Source of the DNA: Diphasiastrum complanatum
Taxonomy: Eukaryota; Streptophyta; Lycopodiopsida; Lycopodiales; Lycopodiaceae
NCBI GenBank assembly: GCA_029204225.1
Contig: CM055094.1
Span: forward strand, 7,979,234-8,043,233
Length of the DNA: 64,000 nt
Direction of reading: 5' to 3'
A program made the position numbers and the translations under genes. Below the pieces are notes generated by a model, which saw only the letters and a program-made list of their open reading frames with translations, had not been told where the DNA came from and made no database searches. Below, piece after piece: positions 30,378-41,605 of this stretch (its first letter is position 1; the number at the start of each line of letters is the position of its first letter).

Positions 30378-31680
30378 TTGCAAGGGAAATTTTTTGTAAT
30401 TTCTTTTGGTGGTGTAGAATTATATGTAGGATGTGCATTATTTTATGCTTTAGATTACTTAAAACAAAAAGAAGTAGACTTTTCTAATTATGAGTCACAA
30501 ATTGAATATTGGCAAAGACGTTGCCAATTTGATTTGTATAAGCCAAAGGAAGAACCAAATTTTGCAAGGTTCGACAAAGAGAACCTACTTTAGGATATAG
30601 ATGTATCCTACCCTAAATTATGGAGAATATATGTTGACTAGGAGGCCTACCATCTGTGAAAGAATCTACTTGAATGATCTTTGGTTAGAAAGAGAAATAC
30701 ACTACCAATCTCACCAATGTAGAAAAATCAGCATCTACACACAAAATGAGATGAAAACACTAATAGAACTTGATCAAATTGAATGAAATGATAAAGTATT
30801 GTTGTTTTCCGTACAAAACCAGCAAGCTACTGTATTTCACACGTGTGGATCCAAAAATAGCAAATATAGATCATTCTACACATAGAATTGCAAGCAATCA
30901 CCAAGATAGTGCACCAATGGATATTAGAACCCAAGAGAACCATGTATAAGCATGAAATGAGATAGAGAAGAGAGAAGATTACTCTCTCCATGAGTTACAT
31001 CCTTTTATAGCAGGTCCAAACCCTATTTGGCCACTTGGCTTTCCCTCCAAAATGCTAAACCTACTAATTTTGGGTCTAGATTCAAGTACCCAAGTATTCA
31101 AATTTGAATCTAGTCCAACTCGCATTCTAACTTTCCCACACTTTCAAAAAAATGTTTATTCAAATGAAATTTAGACTAATGAACTTTGAAAAGTCAACCT
31201 CTAAGTCTAAAACAAGTTTTGGCCTCAATATGCCAAATATGAAAATATAGCAAAATGTGATGAAACTAGTTGAATCTTTCACACCATCTTCATTACAAGA
31301 ATGTCACCTGTTGCCTCAAAGACAGAAGAGCACATAAAGATCATGCCAAGTTTGTTTTTTATTCGGTGAACAACTTCAGCAATTTTATCGCATATGTACT
31401 TACAGCAATGCAGAGCCTGTACTTGGATGGTTCATTTGTTTGAATCAATGCTGAGTTGCTGAAAAACATTATACCTAGAAGGGAAATGCTTGAGGATGGG
31501 GTCATTGCAGCAGCAGTTTACAACAAAACTTTTTTAAGGACATGCTTTGTTAACCTTAGCAACCATGTTATCGGTCAATTTCATGAGGCCAAGCAAAGAC
31601 AAATTCAAAGACAAATTTAGTTGGATGATAAGTTATCACAAAGATTACAAAATGCTCCAGATTGAAATATACACATTGTA
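30378..31680 (+). pseudogene. unknown ORF, broken by a solo LTR
   Basis: Not recognised. The first part (30378-30593) reads 'VGCALFYALDYLKQKEVDF', then 'EIEYWQ'-like polar sequence ('SQIEYWQRRCQFDLYKPKE'). After a stop the same frame continues to 30654 ('SYPKLWRIYVD'). If the solo LTR (30655-31283) and one copy of its 5-bp duplication are ignored, the same frame goes on after 31288 with 'LHYKNVTCCLKDRR', 'FSNFIAYVLTAMQSLYLDG' and 'NIIPRREMLEDGVIAAA' to about 31620, with a few stops. It therefore predates the LTR insertion. Confidence 0.5.
30655..31283 (-). repeat. solo LTR, family E, with target duplication CCATC
   Basis: Sense start TGTGAAAGATTC at 31283; other end TGTGAAAG (plus) at 30655, i.e. 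sense end CTTTCACA. Flanked by CCATC at 30650-30654 and 31284-31288. This arises when the two LTRs of an element recombine. It lacks about 20 bp present near the end of the C4 LTR and has CACACGTGTG at 30838-30847. Confidence 0.95.
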
Positions 31681-31817
31681 TATATATTCAATTAAGACTT
31701 TTTATCTTTTATGAATGTTCGAGATCCATTATGGAATGTTTTGAAGAAATATATTTTCTTTGATGTGTTGTTGATGTCGATTGTTTGTGAGGATGCTTCA
31801 CATTTGAGGGGGGGATA

Positions 31818-32430
31818 TGTAATACCCTATTACATGCATATTTTTCTTGAATTATTACTTTGTGATGCAAAACCCCAATGAAGCTACTCAATTGATGAAG
31901 ATAAGCATTGAATATGAAGAAATATCTAATGGTCGCGGCAATGACAAGTTATTCAACAATATACCGGACGTGAAGATACCTAAATAAATGAATCTAAAGG
32001 AAGGACTATGACCCAAAGGGTGGTTATGAAACGACATGAACCTTAATAAGAAGGCTAGCCCTAAGAGCAGAACACTCCAGAAGATTCATTTATTGCACTC
32101 CTCCATGCAAGTGTTGCAACTTTCCACGTGTTTGCTTCTCATTGGAACAAAGCCACATGACAAGGATGCCACCTAGGAATTGAACACTTGTAATTTTTCT
32201 ATTGGATAGAATTAATTAATTAAATTAAATAAGAAGCGACATATCGGTCGCTAAAGAGTTGCGCACTTTCGCACTCGCTCCATATATGTACTTCACATAC
32301 ACTTCAATACAACTACCAAGTTTTTCAAGAGATCACATAGAGAGTTTGAGTCTTCAAGTTTTTCATATTCTTCGCTTTCATAAGCTTTCTACTTGCTGAG
32401 TTCTTCTGTTTCTAACAGTTGGTAAGCCTC
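31818..32430 (+). repeat. Ty3-type LTR, right end uncertain
   Basis: Begins TGTAATACCCTATTACATGC, a common plant Ty3 LTR start, directly after the purine run 'gagggggggata'. A polypurine tract before the LTR means this LTR could be the 3' LTR of an older element, or shared. A 'TATATA'-containing promoter region lies near 32282. The right end is my estimate. Confidence 0.5.
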
Positions 32431-32819
32431 AACTTGTCGGATGTGCCTGTGATCGTAACTCTAGTCAGACAAATCTTTAGCCTTGATATTGTTGTAAGTG
32501 TGCAACTGTAAATTCACTACTAAAGTTGTCTTAAAACTCATTGGTTACTTGATTGCATGTGTGATTGAATAATCGATTGTTTGGAACTTAATTGTGATGA
32601 CAACATTCGGAATCACTATATTATTACACTGACGTATATTTGTTCTTACACATCCTAAAGTATGCTATGTGTTGTTGTGAATCGATACTTTGAATCTTGC
32701 ATATAAATGCTCGTGCAGTTTATGTATGTGGTCGATCATTCGTTTGAATGAGTGACAATCCATTGTTGATGATAGATTGTCGGACTACATGTAGATTGTG
32801 CTGAGACATTTGTAAATGT

Positions 32820-34836
32820 TTGTCAGTTAAAGATGAATGCCAACTACGTGAAGCAGTTCAAGCAGTTCTAGAGCTGAGCATTTGGAAAAATTCCAAAAGC
32901 TTCGTGAGGACTTTTTCAAAAATCTTCATCAATCTTTTCAGCGAGGCTCATCCCCTTTTGCAACCTATCAGGAAGCTGAAGCTTATTTCAACAAACTACT
33001 CAATAAACTCAAAGACGTACCTGAGCCAAAACTTCTTGAGATTGCTGGCGATCTTGATTCTGATCCTAATCTTGAAACTAATCCAATCATAATGAACCTG
33101 AATCTAAACCTGAACCCGATCAAGATCCTGAACCTAATCCTGAACCTGAACCTGAAATGGACAATCCACGATTCAACTCCAGTTCAAAAATTAAGTATGA
33201 TCATTTCAAGGGAACTTCTTCAGATGATGTTGATAGCTACGTCTCTTTGTTTGAGTCCATTGTTGTTTCCAACAATGAGAGAACGAATGTAGAGTAGCTA
33301 TGTATATTCCATGGTTTACTGTGAAAACAAGCCCACATTCGGTACAACCGATTGGATTGTGCATCTGTTAACACTTGGGACCTATTGAGAGAAGCCTTTC
33401 TCAATCAATTTCGTGAGATTGATTACTCTAACCGAGTGCTTGCACGATTTAAATCTATCAAAAGAAAGAGAAGGAGTGTTTGAGAAGGTATATTTTCAAG
33501 GTCAAAAACTTAATTTGTAAATTGATTGGAATTTATCATGTTGCAATGTAGATAGAGTGGTAGTAGAATTACCTTCAAAGACTGATAGATATTGTTGCCA
33601 AGGATCCATGAACTCTCTGGAGGAAGTTATCATCAATGGCGGAGAAGTATGAAACTTTTAAGATCTCAAGGAAGCATCATTCCAGTAAGAAGGTAAAGAA
33701 GAAGTCATCTACTTCATCAGATGATTCGAGCTTAGACGAGGACAAATCAGATAGTTCGGAGTCGTCTAGTTTCAGCAACGATTGGAACTCTGAGAACTCA
33801 AGTTCTTCAAGAGACGATAAGAATCATCGAAAGGAGAAAGAGACTAAGAAGAAATCCAAGCCTTCCAAAGAACCTCCTGCAAAAAATGACAAAATTTGGA
33901 AGAAGAACATTGCTGACTTGTCAAAACAAATGCAAGATCTAAAAGTTTAGATATTTGAAGTATCTGACAAGCGGTAGAAGGCACCTTCTTCCAATCCCAA
34001 TGTTTGGTGTACAAAGTGCGGATCCCTAGGTCATACAAATAATGAATGTAAACCTAAACATGTCTCATATTTGAAGGCATAGATGGAGATGTTTTGTATG
34101 TCTATGAAACATATCCAGAAGAGCACTACCGCTATGTTCAAGGATCGTCTATACCAGTGTTGCAGCCAAAACTGGAATTTGGACCAAAGCGCTTCATACC
34201 TACTTAGACAGTGAGCTCAAATCAGAAGACTGTCTATGCACCAGTTAACCTACCCCCGAAGAAGGTGACAAGAAACTCCTATAATTGTGGCACACAGGGA
34301 CATTATTCACTTGATTGCTCGGAGCCTCACCAACCAATCCGTTGTGTGCCATTATGTTCAAATTGTTCAAAAGAATGACATCTTGCTGTAGATTGCCCAA
34401 AGCCTCAAAATTTGAAGGTGTTGTACAAATATGTCCAGACTCCAAGTGGAGAACCAGAATTCAAGAAAAAACAAAAAGATGCAATGGTGCAGAGGATCAA
34501 ATGTTCTGACAAACCTTGTTGACTATTGATAACAATTGGCCAAGTGATTTTGAAGATATTGATAAAGTTTCCACTCGAAGCATTTCAAAGTCACCCAAAC
34601 CAACAAAGGAGAGTTCAGCTAAGACTCGGAAGAATAAGCACAAGCATCTGACAAAGCAGCCAAAGGTGAACAAGTCTATTACTCAAAAAGATTTGAAAGA
34701 CAATTCAGACTATGACCGAAACATTGCCAAGCTATTTCAAAAGGATGTTGTAGAGGAAGCAAGAACTCTAATTGAAGATGAACTCAAATCTAACCCACTT
34801 CAGAAGAAGGTCACTTTTGAAAAATTAGGAGGATGA
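32820..34836 (+). pseudogene. Ty3/gypsy Gag
   Basis: Pieces in shifting frames. N-terminal helical part 32882-33090 ('FQKLREDFFKNLHQSFQ'), a short 'NLN' or 'PEPE'-like repeat 33090-33160, capsid region to about 33640, a Ser/Lys-rich linker 33636-33950, then zinc knuckles: 'CTKCGSLGHTNNEC' (34007-34048, intact), 'SYNCGTQGHYSLDC' (first Cys changed to Ser) and 'CSNCSKE-HLAVDC' (Gly codon now TGA). A basic tail follows to 34836. Stops and frameshifts are frequent. Gag would form the virus-like particle. Confidence 0.75.
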
Positions 34837-34977
34837 CATTCCAATAAGTTCAAAACTATCCAAAGTTGTTGTGGACTTCAAGCTATAGACAAAGAAACAA
34901 TATGATATTGTATCGGATATCGGCTCTCTAAGACCGAATATCATATTCAAGCAGTTGTTATCCAACAACAATTACTA

Positions 34978-35913
34978 TCAGACGTAGCTAAGGAGTCTGC
35001 CACAGACAAAGAGGAGGAAGAAGATTTCTCTTCCTGAGATATCCCTTCTTGCTATTGACCTTGGAGGCCTTGGGGCACCTGAGATTGATGTATCCATTTC
35101 AGGATGTTTAATTGAGAATGTACCTATTGACGCTAGGTCAAGTGTCAACATCATGATGGAAGACATGGCGTATGCACTCAGACTTACTGATATCAAGCCT
35201 ACTTAGAGAAAGATCAAACTGGCCGACTCAACGAGGAAGCCTATAGGTGAGCTGAAAGAAGTCACAACGTATATCCAAGATATATCGTTCATCATGAATT
35301 TTATCATGATTCGACTAGTTGGATTGGCCAACTACTCTATCCTTATTGGAAGACCCTGGATATACCAAGAAAATGCCAGCGTCCATCCTTGGACGAAAAA
35401 GGAGTTGTGATTCCAAACTGGCATGAGCATATTATCACATCGTAGTGAGAGCGATACAAGATACAAGTTTCACATCCGAACAATCATCTTATGCTCTTAA
35501 ATATTTTTTTAGAAGAATAAGACATTGAATCAAATTATTTGGATTGTTATGAGATTGCAGAATTAGAAGCATCTGACAACACAGACAAAGCTCAGCCTTC
35601 GCAAAGAGAAATGCAAGGTTATTCTTCTACCAATATGACCATTGGTATGATTGATCCAAACGACACTCTCTCTATCAAAGTCATACCAGACAAATCCTTG
35701 TTAATCTCTAAACTCTTATATGATAAAGAGAAACAACAATATACAGACCCGCTCACCGAATATTATGATGTTTTTGTTTGGACCATGGAAGATTTGAAAG
35801 GCATAAACAAAAAATTTGGTCAACACCAAATTGACCTGAAAGAAGGAGCGGTACCAATATGACAATGTCAATATCGGCTTAATCCTAAGTATTCCCTGTT
35901 GGTGAAAGATGAA
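34978..35913 (+). pseudogene. Ty3/gypsy protease and RT N-terminus
   Basis: The protease frame (about 35035-35400) reads 'LAIDLGGLGAPEIDVSI', then 'VPIDARSSVNIMMEDMA', where the catalytic site is normally 'DGGSSVNIM', and 'YSILIGRPWIY'. The ORF at 35539-35862 carries the linker and RT start: 'EYYDVFVWTMEDLKGI', 'HQIDLKEGAVPI', a TGA in place of an Arg codon, then 'QYRLNPKYSLLVKDELD', where the copia insertion interrupts it. The frame resumes after 41606. Confidence 0.8.
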
Positions 35914-35918
35914 CTTGA

Positions 35919-36754
35919 TGTTGCGGAAACAAAAACATTCGGTTTCGCGAAAGCGAAACTGTTTCTTTTTTGTTTTCGTTTTTGTTTTCATATTCACGAA
36001 CGATTTTGTGTCGTTGAATATTTTTTTGCACGGAAGCTTCACAGGAACCTAAAATGGCGACTGTACATCACAAAACACATTTCATTCTAGCAATCAAGAC
36101 AGATAATACAAGACAAGGAGATACACAGAAATAGAACGACTTTATTATCAGTTTAATTTTAGAGTGAGATCATTACTAACTAGCTCATTGGTGGAATGAC
36201 ACTCTGCTCTTTCACTGTGTTCTGCTCGTTTGCAGACTTTCATGCACAACTCTTTAGTTCTAGTATTTTTCTTTTCTACTCTACTCGCTACATCTCTCTC
36301 TTTGTCTCTTACAAAAATTCTGTCTATTCTCTTCTTATATTGTGATCCAAAAAGGATAGTTTATGTCTCCACAGTGTGGAGTTTATAAGATGGCTAAACG
36401 CATAATCACAAGACTAGTTAAAGCTAATCAACTAATTAGTTACTCTCTGTCGTTGCCACTCGTTTCACCTGGGCGTGAAGTCTACGACTCCATGCCTGTT
36501 GAGCTGCCAGCTGGCAATGCGAAAGGTTCCCCTTTCGTTTGTTTCATTTGCTTTCGTTCTTTTCATTTCCGTAACTTTTTGTTTTGCATCCCTTTGCGGT
36601 TTGCAGTCCTGGAGGTATGTTTACGATTTGTGAATAATTCACAAATGGTTTGTGCTTCGAGTCAAGGGACGTTGACCTTTGCAAATTGTTCTCGTTTGAC
36701 CTTCGCTTCGTGTTTGTGTTGCGGAAAAGTTGCAGGAGTTCACCATTTCTGACA
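35919..36754 (-). repeat. 3' LTR of copia A (836 bp)
   Basis: Sense start TGTCAGAAATGGTGAAC at 36754; sense end ..GCAACA at 35919. Paired with 40773-41605 and related to 9567-10300. Confidence 0.95.
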
Positions 36755-37510
36755 CTCCCTCTTGAACCTTGCAGCTTTGTACGTTCCATCCAATTGTCTT
36801 TCTTTGCTTGGCAAAGAGTGGCTTGTTGATTGGCTTCGTGAGCAGATCTGCAATCATGTCTTCTATTTTTATATACTAGACCTGGAGCTCTCATTTCGAA
36901 ATCAAATCTCGAATGTGATGGTACTTCAGAGGTATGTGTTTTGTCTTTGAATGAAAGACAGGATCTTGGGACAGATAGATGGCACTCTGAGAGTCCATCA
37001 TCATCGTGCTTGGCCCTTCTTGTGGTATCCCAATTGCCTCCAGCATCATCTGCAGCCACACTACCTCATTCGCCACCTTTGAAGCTACGACATATTTAGC
37101 TTCGCAAGAGGATTGAGCCACCAGGTTTTGCTTTTTGCATATCCAGCTAGTTGTAGCTCTGCACGCTATTGTACATCCTCCAGTAATGGACTTCCTGTCA
37201 TATTTGCAACTCGCCCAGCTTGCATCACTGTAGTGGTGCAGCTCGAATCCTTCTTCTTCGTTTTCAGCTCTATAGGTTAATCCCATATTTTGGGTACCCT
37301 TCAGATATTGTAGGATTCGTTTTGCCATTTGCCAATGTGCCAGGCCAGGATTGGAAGAGAATTGGCTCAAGGCGTAAATAGAGAAAGCTAGATCGGGCCT
37401 GGTACAAGTTGTGAGGTACATCAGACTACCGATTAAGTTTTGGTTTTATTCTTTCTATTCTGTTTTTGGGCAATCTTGCTTCGTGAGCTTGGCTCCAGCT
37501 ATCATTGGCG
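36755..37510 (-). pseudogene. copia A RNase H
   Basis: Main ORF 36891-37421 covers 'MYLTTCTRPDLAFSIYAL', 'HWQMAKRILQYLKGTQNM', 'HHYSDASWASCKYDRKS' and 'AQSSCEAKYVVASKVANE' (the usual A-E-Y is A-K-Y). The end 'MIADLLTKPINKPLFAKQRK' is in another frame (36639-36857), so a frameshift separates them. It aligns closely with the fragment at 8.86-9.52 kb. The frame runs into the LTR. Confidence 0.85.
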
Positions 37511-38225
37511 TGGCCTTTTTTTTGCAGTCCATCATGTGGTACTATTGAGCACCTTTCTGGCGTATTCTGACTGACTCAAGTGTATTTCGCCCTTTCTTCG
37601 ATCTCTTCTGATTTCCAGCCCAAGAAATTTTGTTGTTTCTACAAGATCTGTGATTTCATAGCTTTCAAAAATCTGACTTTTTATCAGCATCAAGGAATTT
37701 TCAATCATTAGGAAATCATCCACGAAGATAATCAGTATCACTAAATTGTTTCCTACTCTTTTAATGCAGACATTGCAGTCTTGTTGTGTAGAGTTGAAGT
37801 CTAGAGACTTCAGAAGACCATCGAGCTTCTTGTACCAAGCTCGTGATGCCTGTTTTAGACCATAGATGCATCTCTACAACCGACAGACATATTGTCAATT
37901 GTCGGGGTCTTCAAAACCTTTAGGTTGCTTCATGAAGATTTTCTCCTCTAGATCTCCGTGGAGAAAGGCTGTTTTCACATCAATCTGGTGAATTTCCAGA
38001 TTGTGCTGTGTGGCGTATGCAAGGAGTAGTCATATGCTTGTCATCTTGACCATCGGTGAATATGTGTCAAAATAATCAACACCATATCTCTGCATGTAGC
38101 CCTTTGTGACAAGCCTTGTTTTGTAGCGGCCAATGGTGCCATCTATTTTCTGGCAGTGGCTGTAATGTCCATGCCTCGTTTCACCTCATCAACTCAATCT
38201 TCTCTAACATTGCCTGCTTCTAGAA
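37511..38225 (-). pseudogene. copia A reverse transcriptase
   Basis: ORF 37532-37741 holds the catalytic 'FVDDFLMI' and 'YEITDLVETTKFLGLEI'. Upstream to 38225 the expected blocks ('CIYGLKQASRAWYKKLD', '[19 protein letters not shown]') can be read only across stops and shifts. The YxDD-type box is kept, unlike the copy at 8.57 kb, which has lost one Asp. Confidence 0.8.
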
Positions 38226-39644
38226 TTCTCCCTCTGGACTCTGGATAGCTTCTTGATATGTTGTTGGCTCTTTAGTGAAGTTGCAGTATTCGAACTGTGT
38301 ATCTTCGCTCCATTGAAGATTGTCAAAGTAACGGTCTGGAGGTCTTCTTTGTCTCGTTGACCTTCTAGGTTCGTTTCGTTGCTGCTTGAACGTTTCTTGT
38401 TCGTGGGATTGATCCTCTGCTTCTTGTTACTCTGGAGTCTGCAGCTCTGCATTCTGATTTGATGTCTGTCCTCAATCTCTCTCTTGAATAGGCAGCAGTG
38501 TGAAGATCTCATGGCCTCTTTCGTCTTTCAGTACAGGGAATGTGGACTCATTGAACTTCACATCTCTGCTCGAAACAACTTTCTTCGTGGTTGGATCGTA
38601 GAGCCCGTACACTTGTGTTCCGTTCGAATAGCCGACCATGATTGTTTGTTCTGATTTGTCATCGAGCTTGTTTCTTTTTTCTTTTGGAATGTGCTCATAT
38701 GCTGCACATCCAAACACACGTACGTATGACAGATCAGGCTTTCTACCTGTCCACATTTCGTACGACGTCTTGTTATCCAGCGTTGTCATTGTTGATCTGT
38801 TCTACAGGTATATAGCTACAAGTATTGCCTCAGCCCAAAATTGACTTGGCAACTGAGCTTGTGCCATCATGCATCTGGCTCCTTCGACTAGTGTTTTGTT
38901 TCTTCTTTTTGTTACACCATTGTATTCTGGTGTGCATGCAGGAGTAAATTGGTGTTCAATCCCTTGTTCTTCACAGAATCTTGAGAATTCTTTGCTTTTG
39001 TATTCACCTCCGTTGTCAGATCTAAGGATCTATATTCTTTTCGAGGTGTGTCGCTCTGCAAATGCCACGAACTTTTTGAAGGAATCAAACACTTTGGATT
39101 TTTTCTTTAGGTAGTAGATCATGGTCATCCGGCTATAATCATCTATGAACATCAGAAAATACCTCAAACTTGAGAGCGAATCCATCTTCATCGATCCATA
39201 GACATCAGAGTGGACGAGCTCAAGAACTTCCTTGGCTCTTCTTCCCTCATGTGTGAATGGATTCCGATGTTGCTTGCCTTTATGACAGACTTTGCAGAAC
39301 TCAGTTTCGGGTCTTGAAATCTTGAGACCTATGACTATGTCTTTTCTGCTCATGTCGTACAGGCTCCGCATATTCAGATGATACATTCTCCTATGCTAGA
39401 GTTGATCTTCATTTTCTGATGTATTTAATATGCTATCAGAGTTGCTGATTATTTTGGCCTGGTAGAGGTTTCCTTCTCTGCATCCAACCGTCAGCAACTT
39501 GTTTGTCGTCTTCTCGATCATGCGGCATGTGTTGCCGTCGAACAAAACTCGAATGCCAAGATCTGCCATCTTGGAGACCGATAGAAGATCTTTTCTAAGT
39601 GAGGGCACATAAAGTGCTCCTGGCAGCTCTGCTTGGCCTGACAA
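38204..39644 (-). pseudogene. copia A integrase
   Basis: Segments 39396-39644 (pre-integrase, 'LYVPSLRKDLLSVSKMA'), 39030-39386 ('MYHLNMRSL', 'CKVCHKGKQHRNPF', core 'LVHSDVYGSM', 'MFIDDYSRMTMIYYLK') and 38472-38789 (C-terminal part, 'GRKPDLSYVRVFGCAAYEH', 'VVSSRDVKFNESTFP'). Between them are 'LRSDNGGEYKSKEF' and 'YNGVTKRRNKTLVEGAR': the catalytic Glu, normally in 'AERRN', is Lys. Several TAG/TAA stops interrupt it. Confidence 0.85.
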
Positions 39645-39647
39645 TGT

Positions 39648-40707
39648 TCACAGTTGTAGAGTGTCGATGCCTTTGACATCGTGTCTACTCCCATCACCTA
39701 GAATCACTGCTTTGTTGTTTTCGAGCTTTCTAAAGTCGATCAAGATCTTGTTGTTGCAGGTGATGTGTGATGTAGCCCCTGAATCAATGACTACATCATA
39801 GTCGTATTCAGTGTAGCTCATTGAAGCTTCATCAAGTATCGTGAAAACTTCATCACCTATATCTACATCCTTTGATGACTCTACAACATTAGCTTTTTCA
39901 GCTTTGTTAATTCTTTTTGGGTTGAATCTGCAATCATATGCAGAATGCCCTTTGTTCTTGCAGTGCATGCAAGGTATTGCTAGATTGAACCAGCATTTGT
40001 TGGTCGTCTGGCCTAGTTTGTGGCAGTGATCGCAGGAAGAAGATTGTTGATTCGAGGACTTCGTCTTCTCGAATCTTGGCTTATTCTTGTTCTTCTTCTT
40101 TCCTTTTATAAAGAGAGCCTTTTCTTGATCACTGCTTCTCTCTCCTTCGTCTCTCATCAGTCTCTCATCAGCGACAAGGCTAACTGCTTTGTCGAATGTC
40201 ATATCTGGTAGACTCAATATGAGCATTCTCAGCGGCTGATAGGACGTCAATAGAGTTTTCATGAAGTACAACAGCTACTATGGCGTTGGGATGTCCTGAT
40301 GCAGCGAGCTAAGCGAAGATCGTTCTGATCTTCTCAACATGCTAATCCAACTGGTTGCCATCCCATTGTATGGATTACAGCTGATTGTGAAGGTGCATGA
40401 CTGAAACTGCAGTCCTCACTTTGTACTTATGTTTTAATCTTTTCCACATTGCATGGCTGCTTTCGTAGTCTTCAATCTGCATGAGTAGATCTTCATTTAT
40501 GGACGAAACGATGATCTCCATTGTGCGCTCATCTTTTTTTATCCATTCAGCTCTCCTCTGGTCTCCTTCTGAAGGCTACACCTCTGAGAGTTCGGTCACC
40601 GACCAGATGCCTTCGCTCTTCAGAAGTGTTTTGATTTTGAATTTCCAGATTTTGTAATTTGTGCCATCAAGATTGATTGGTACTCTTGTTTGGAATGTTG
40701 TAGCCAT
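39648..40707 (-). pseudogene. copia A Gag and protease
   Basis: Start ATG at 40707 ('MATTFQTRVPINLDGTNYK'). The N-terminal half (40707-40272) contains stops, including TAG codons in place of Gln. The ORF 39648-40271 continues with 'LTSYQPLRMLILSLPDM', two zinc knuckles (the first with His changed to Gln, 'CDHCHKLGQTTNKC'; the second 'CMHCKNKGHSAYDC' intact) and the protease site 'VIDSGATSHI'. Confidence 0.85.
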
Positions 40708-40760
40708 ATTGTGTTGTCTAGAAGAATCACTACTGGGATATCAATAGTGAAAACCTATGA

Positions 40761-40772
40761 GCTCTGATACCA
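40761..40772 (-). other. primer binding site of copia A
   Basis: Minus strand TGGTATCAGAGC, perfect, directly abutting the LTR at 40773. Confidence 0.95.
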
Positions 40773-41605
40773 TGTCATGGAAGCAAAAACGTTCAGTTTC
40801 ACGAAAGCGACACTGTTTCTTTTTCGTTTTCATTTTTGTATTCGCAAACAATTTTGTGTCTTTGAATTTTTTTTTGCGCAAAAGCTTCACAGGAATCTAA
40901 AGATGCGACTGCAAATCACAGAACACATTTCATTCTAGCAATCAAGACAGACAATACAAGACAAGGAGATACACAAAAATAGAGCGATTGTATTATCAGT
41001 TTAATTTTAGAGCGAGATCGTCAGTGTCTTGCTCATTGGTGGAATGACACTCTACTCTTTCGCTATGTTTTGCTCGTTGGCGGACTTTCATGCACAACTC
41101 TTTAGTTTCTAGTATTTTTCTTTTCTTCTCTACTCGCTACGTCTCTCTCTCTGTCTCTTACAAAAATTGTCTCTTCTCTTCTTATATTGTGATCTACAAA
41201 GGATAGTTTATATCTCCACAGTGTGGAGTTTACAAGATGGCTAAACGCAGAAATCACAAGACTAGTTAACGCTAATTAACTAATTAGTTACTCTCCGTCG
41301 TTGCCACTCGTTTCACCTGGGCTTGAAGTCTACGACTCCATGCCCGTTGAGCTGCCAGCTGGCAACACGAAAGGTTTCCCTTTTGTTTGTTTTGTTTCCT
41401 TTGTTTGCTTTCGTTTCTTTCGTAACTTTTCATTTTGCGTCCCTTTGCAGTTTGCGGTCTTGGAGATATGTTTACGATTCGTGAATGATTCGCAAATCGT
41501 TCGTGCTTTGAGTCAAGGGACGTTGACCTTCGTGAATTGTTCTCGTTCGACCTTCGCTTTGTGTTTGTGTTGCGGCAAAGTTGCAGGAGTTCACCATTTC
41601 TGACA
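40773..41605 (-). repeat. 5' LTR of copia A (833 bp)
   Basis: Sense start TGTCAGAAATGGTGAAC at 41605; sense end ..TTCCATGACA at 40773. Confidence 0.95.

Larger units (their letters stand above)
35919..41605 (-). mobile_element. complete Ty1/copia family A element, 5687 bp, target duplication CTTGA
   Basis: Both LTRs are present (35919-36754 and 40773-41605) and flanked by CTTGA at 35914-35918 and 41606-41610. Minus-strand order is LTR, PBS, gag, protease, integrase, RT, RNase H, LTR. It sits inside the RT gene of the Ty3 element, giving a clear order of events. LTRs differ at about one base in ten by eye, so insertion is old; all ORFs carry stops. Confidence 0.95.

Noticed and set aside
30270-30600. 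Possible plastid-derived insert
   Set aside because: The phrase 'GNFAREIF' and an AT-rich context suggested plastid DNA, but I could not match any plastid gene in frame.
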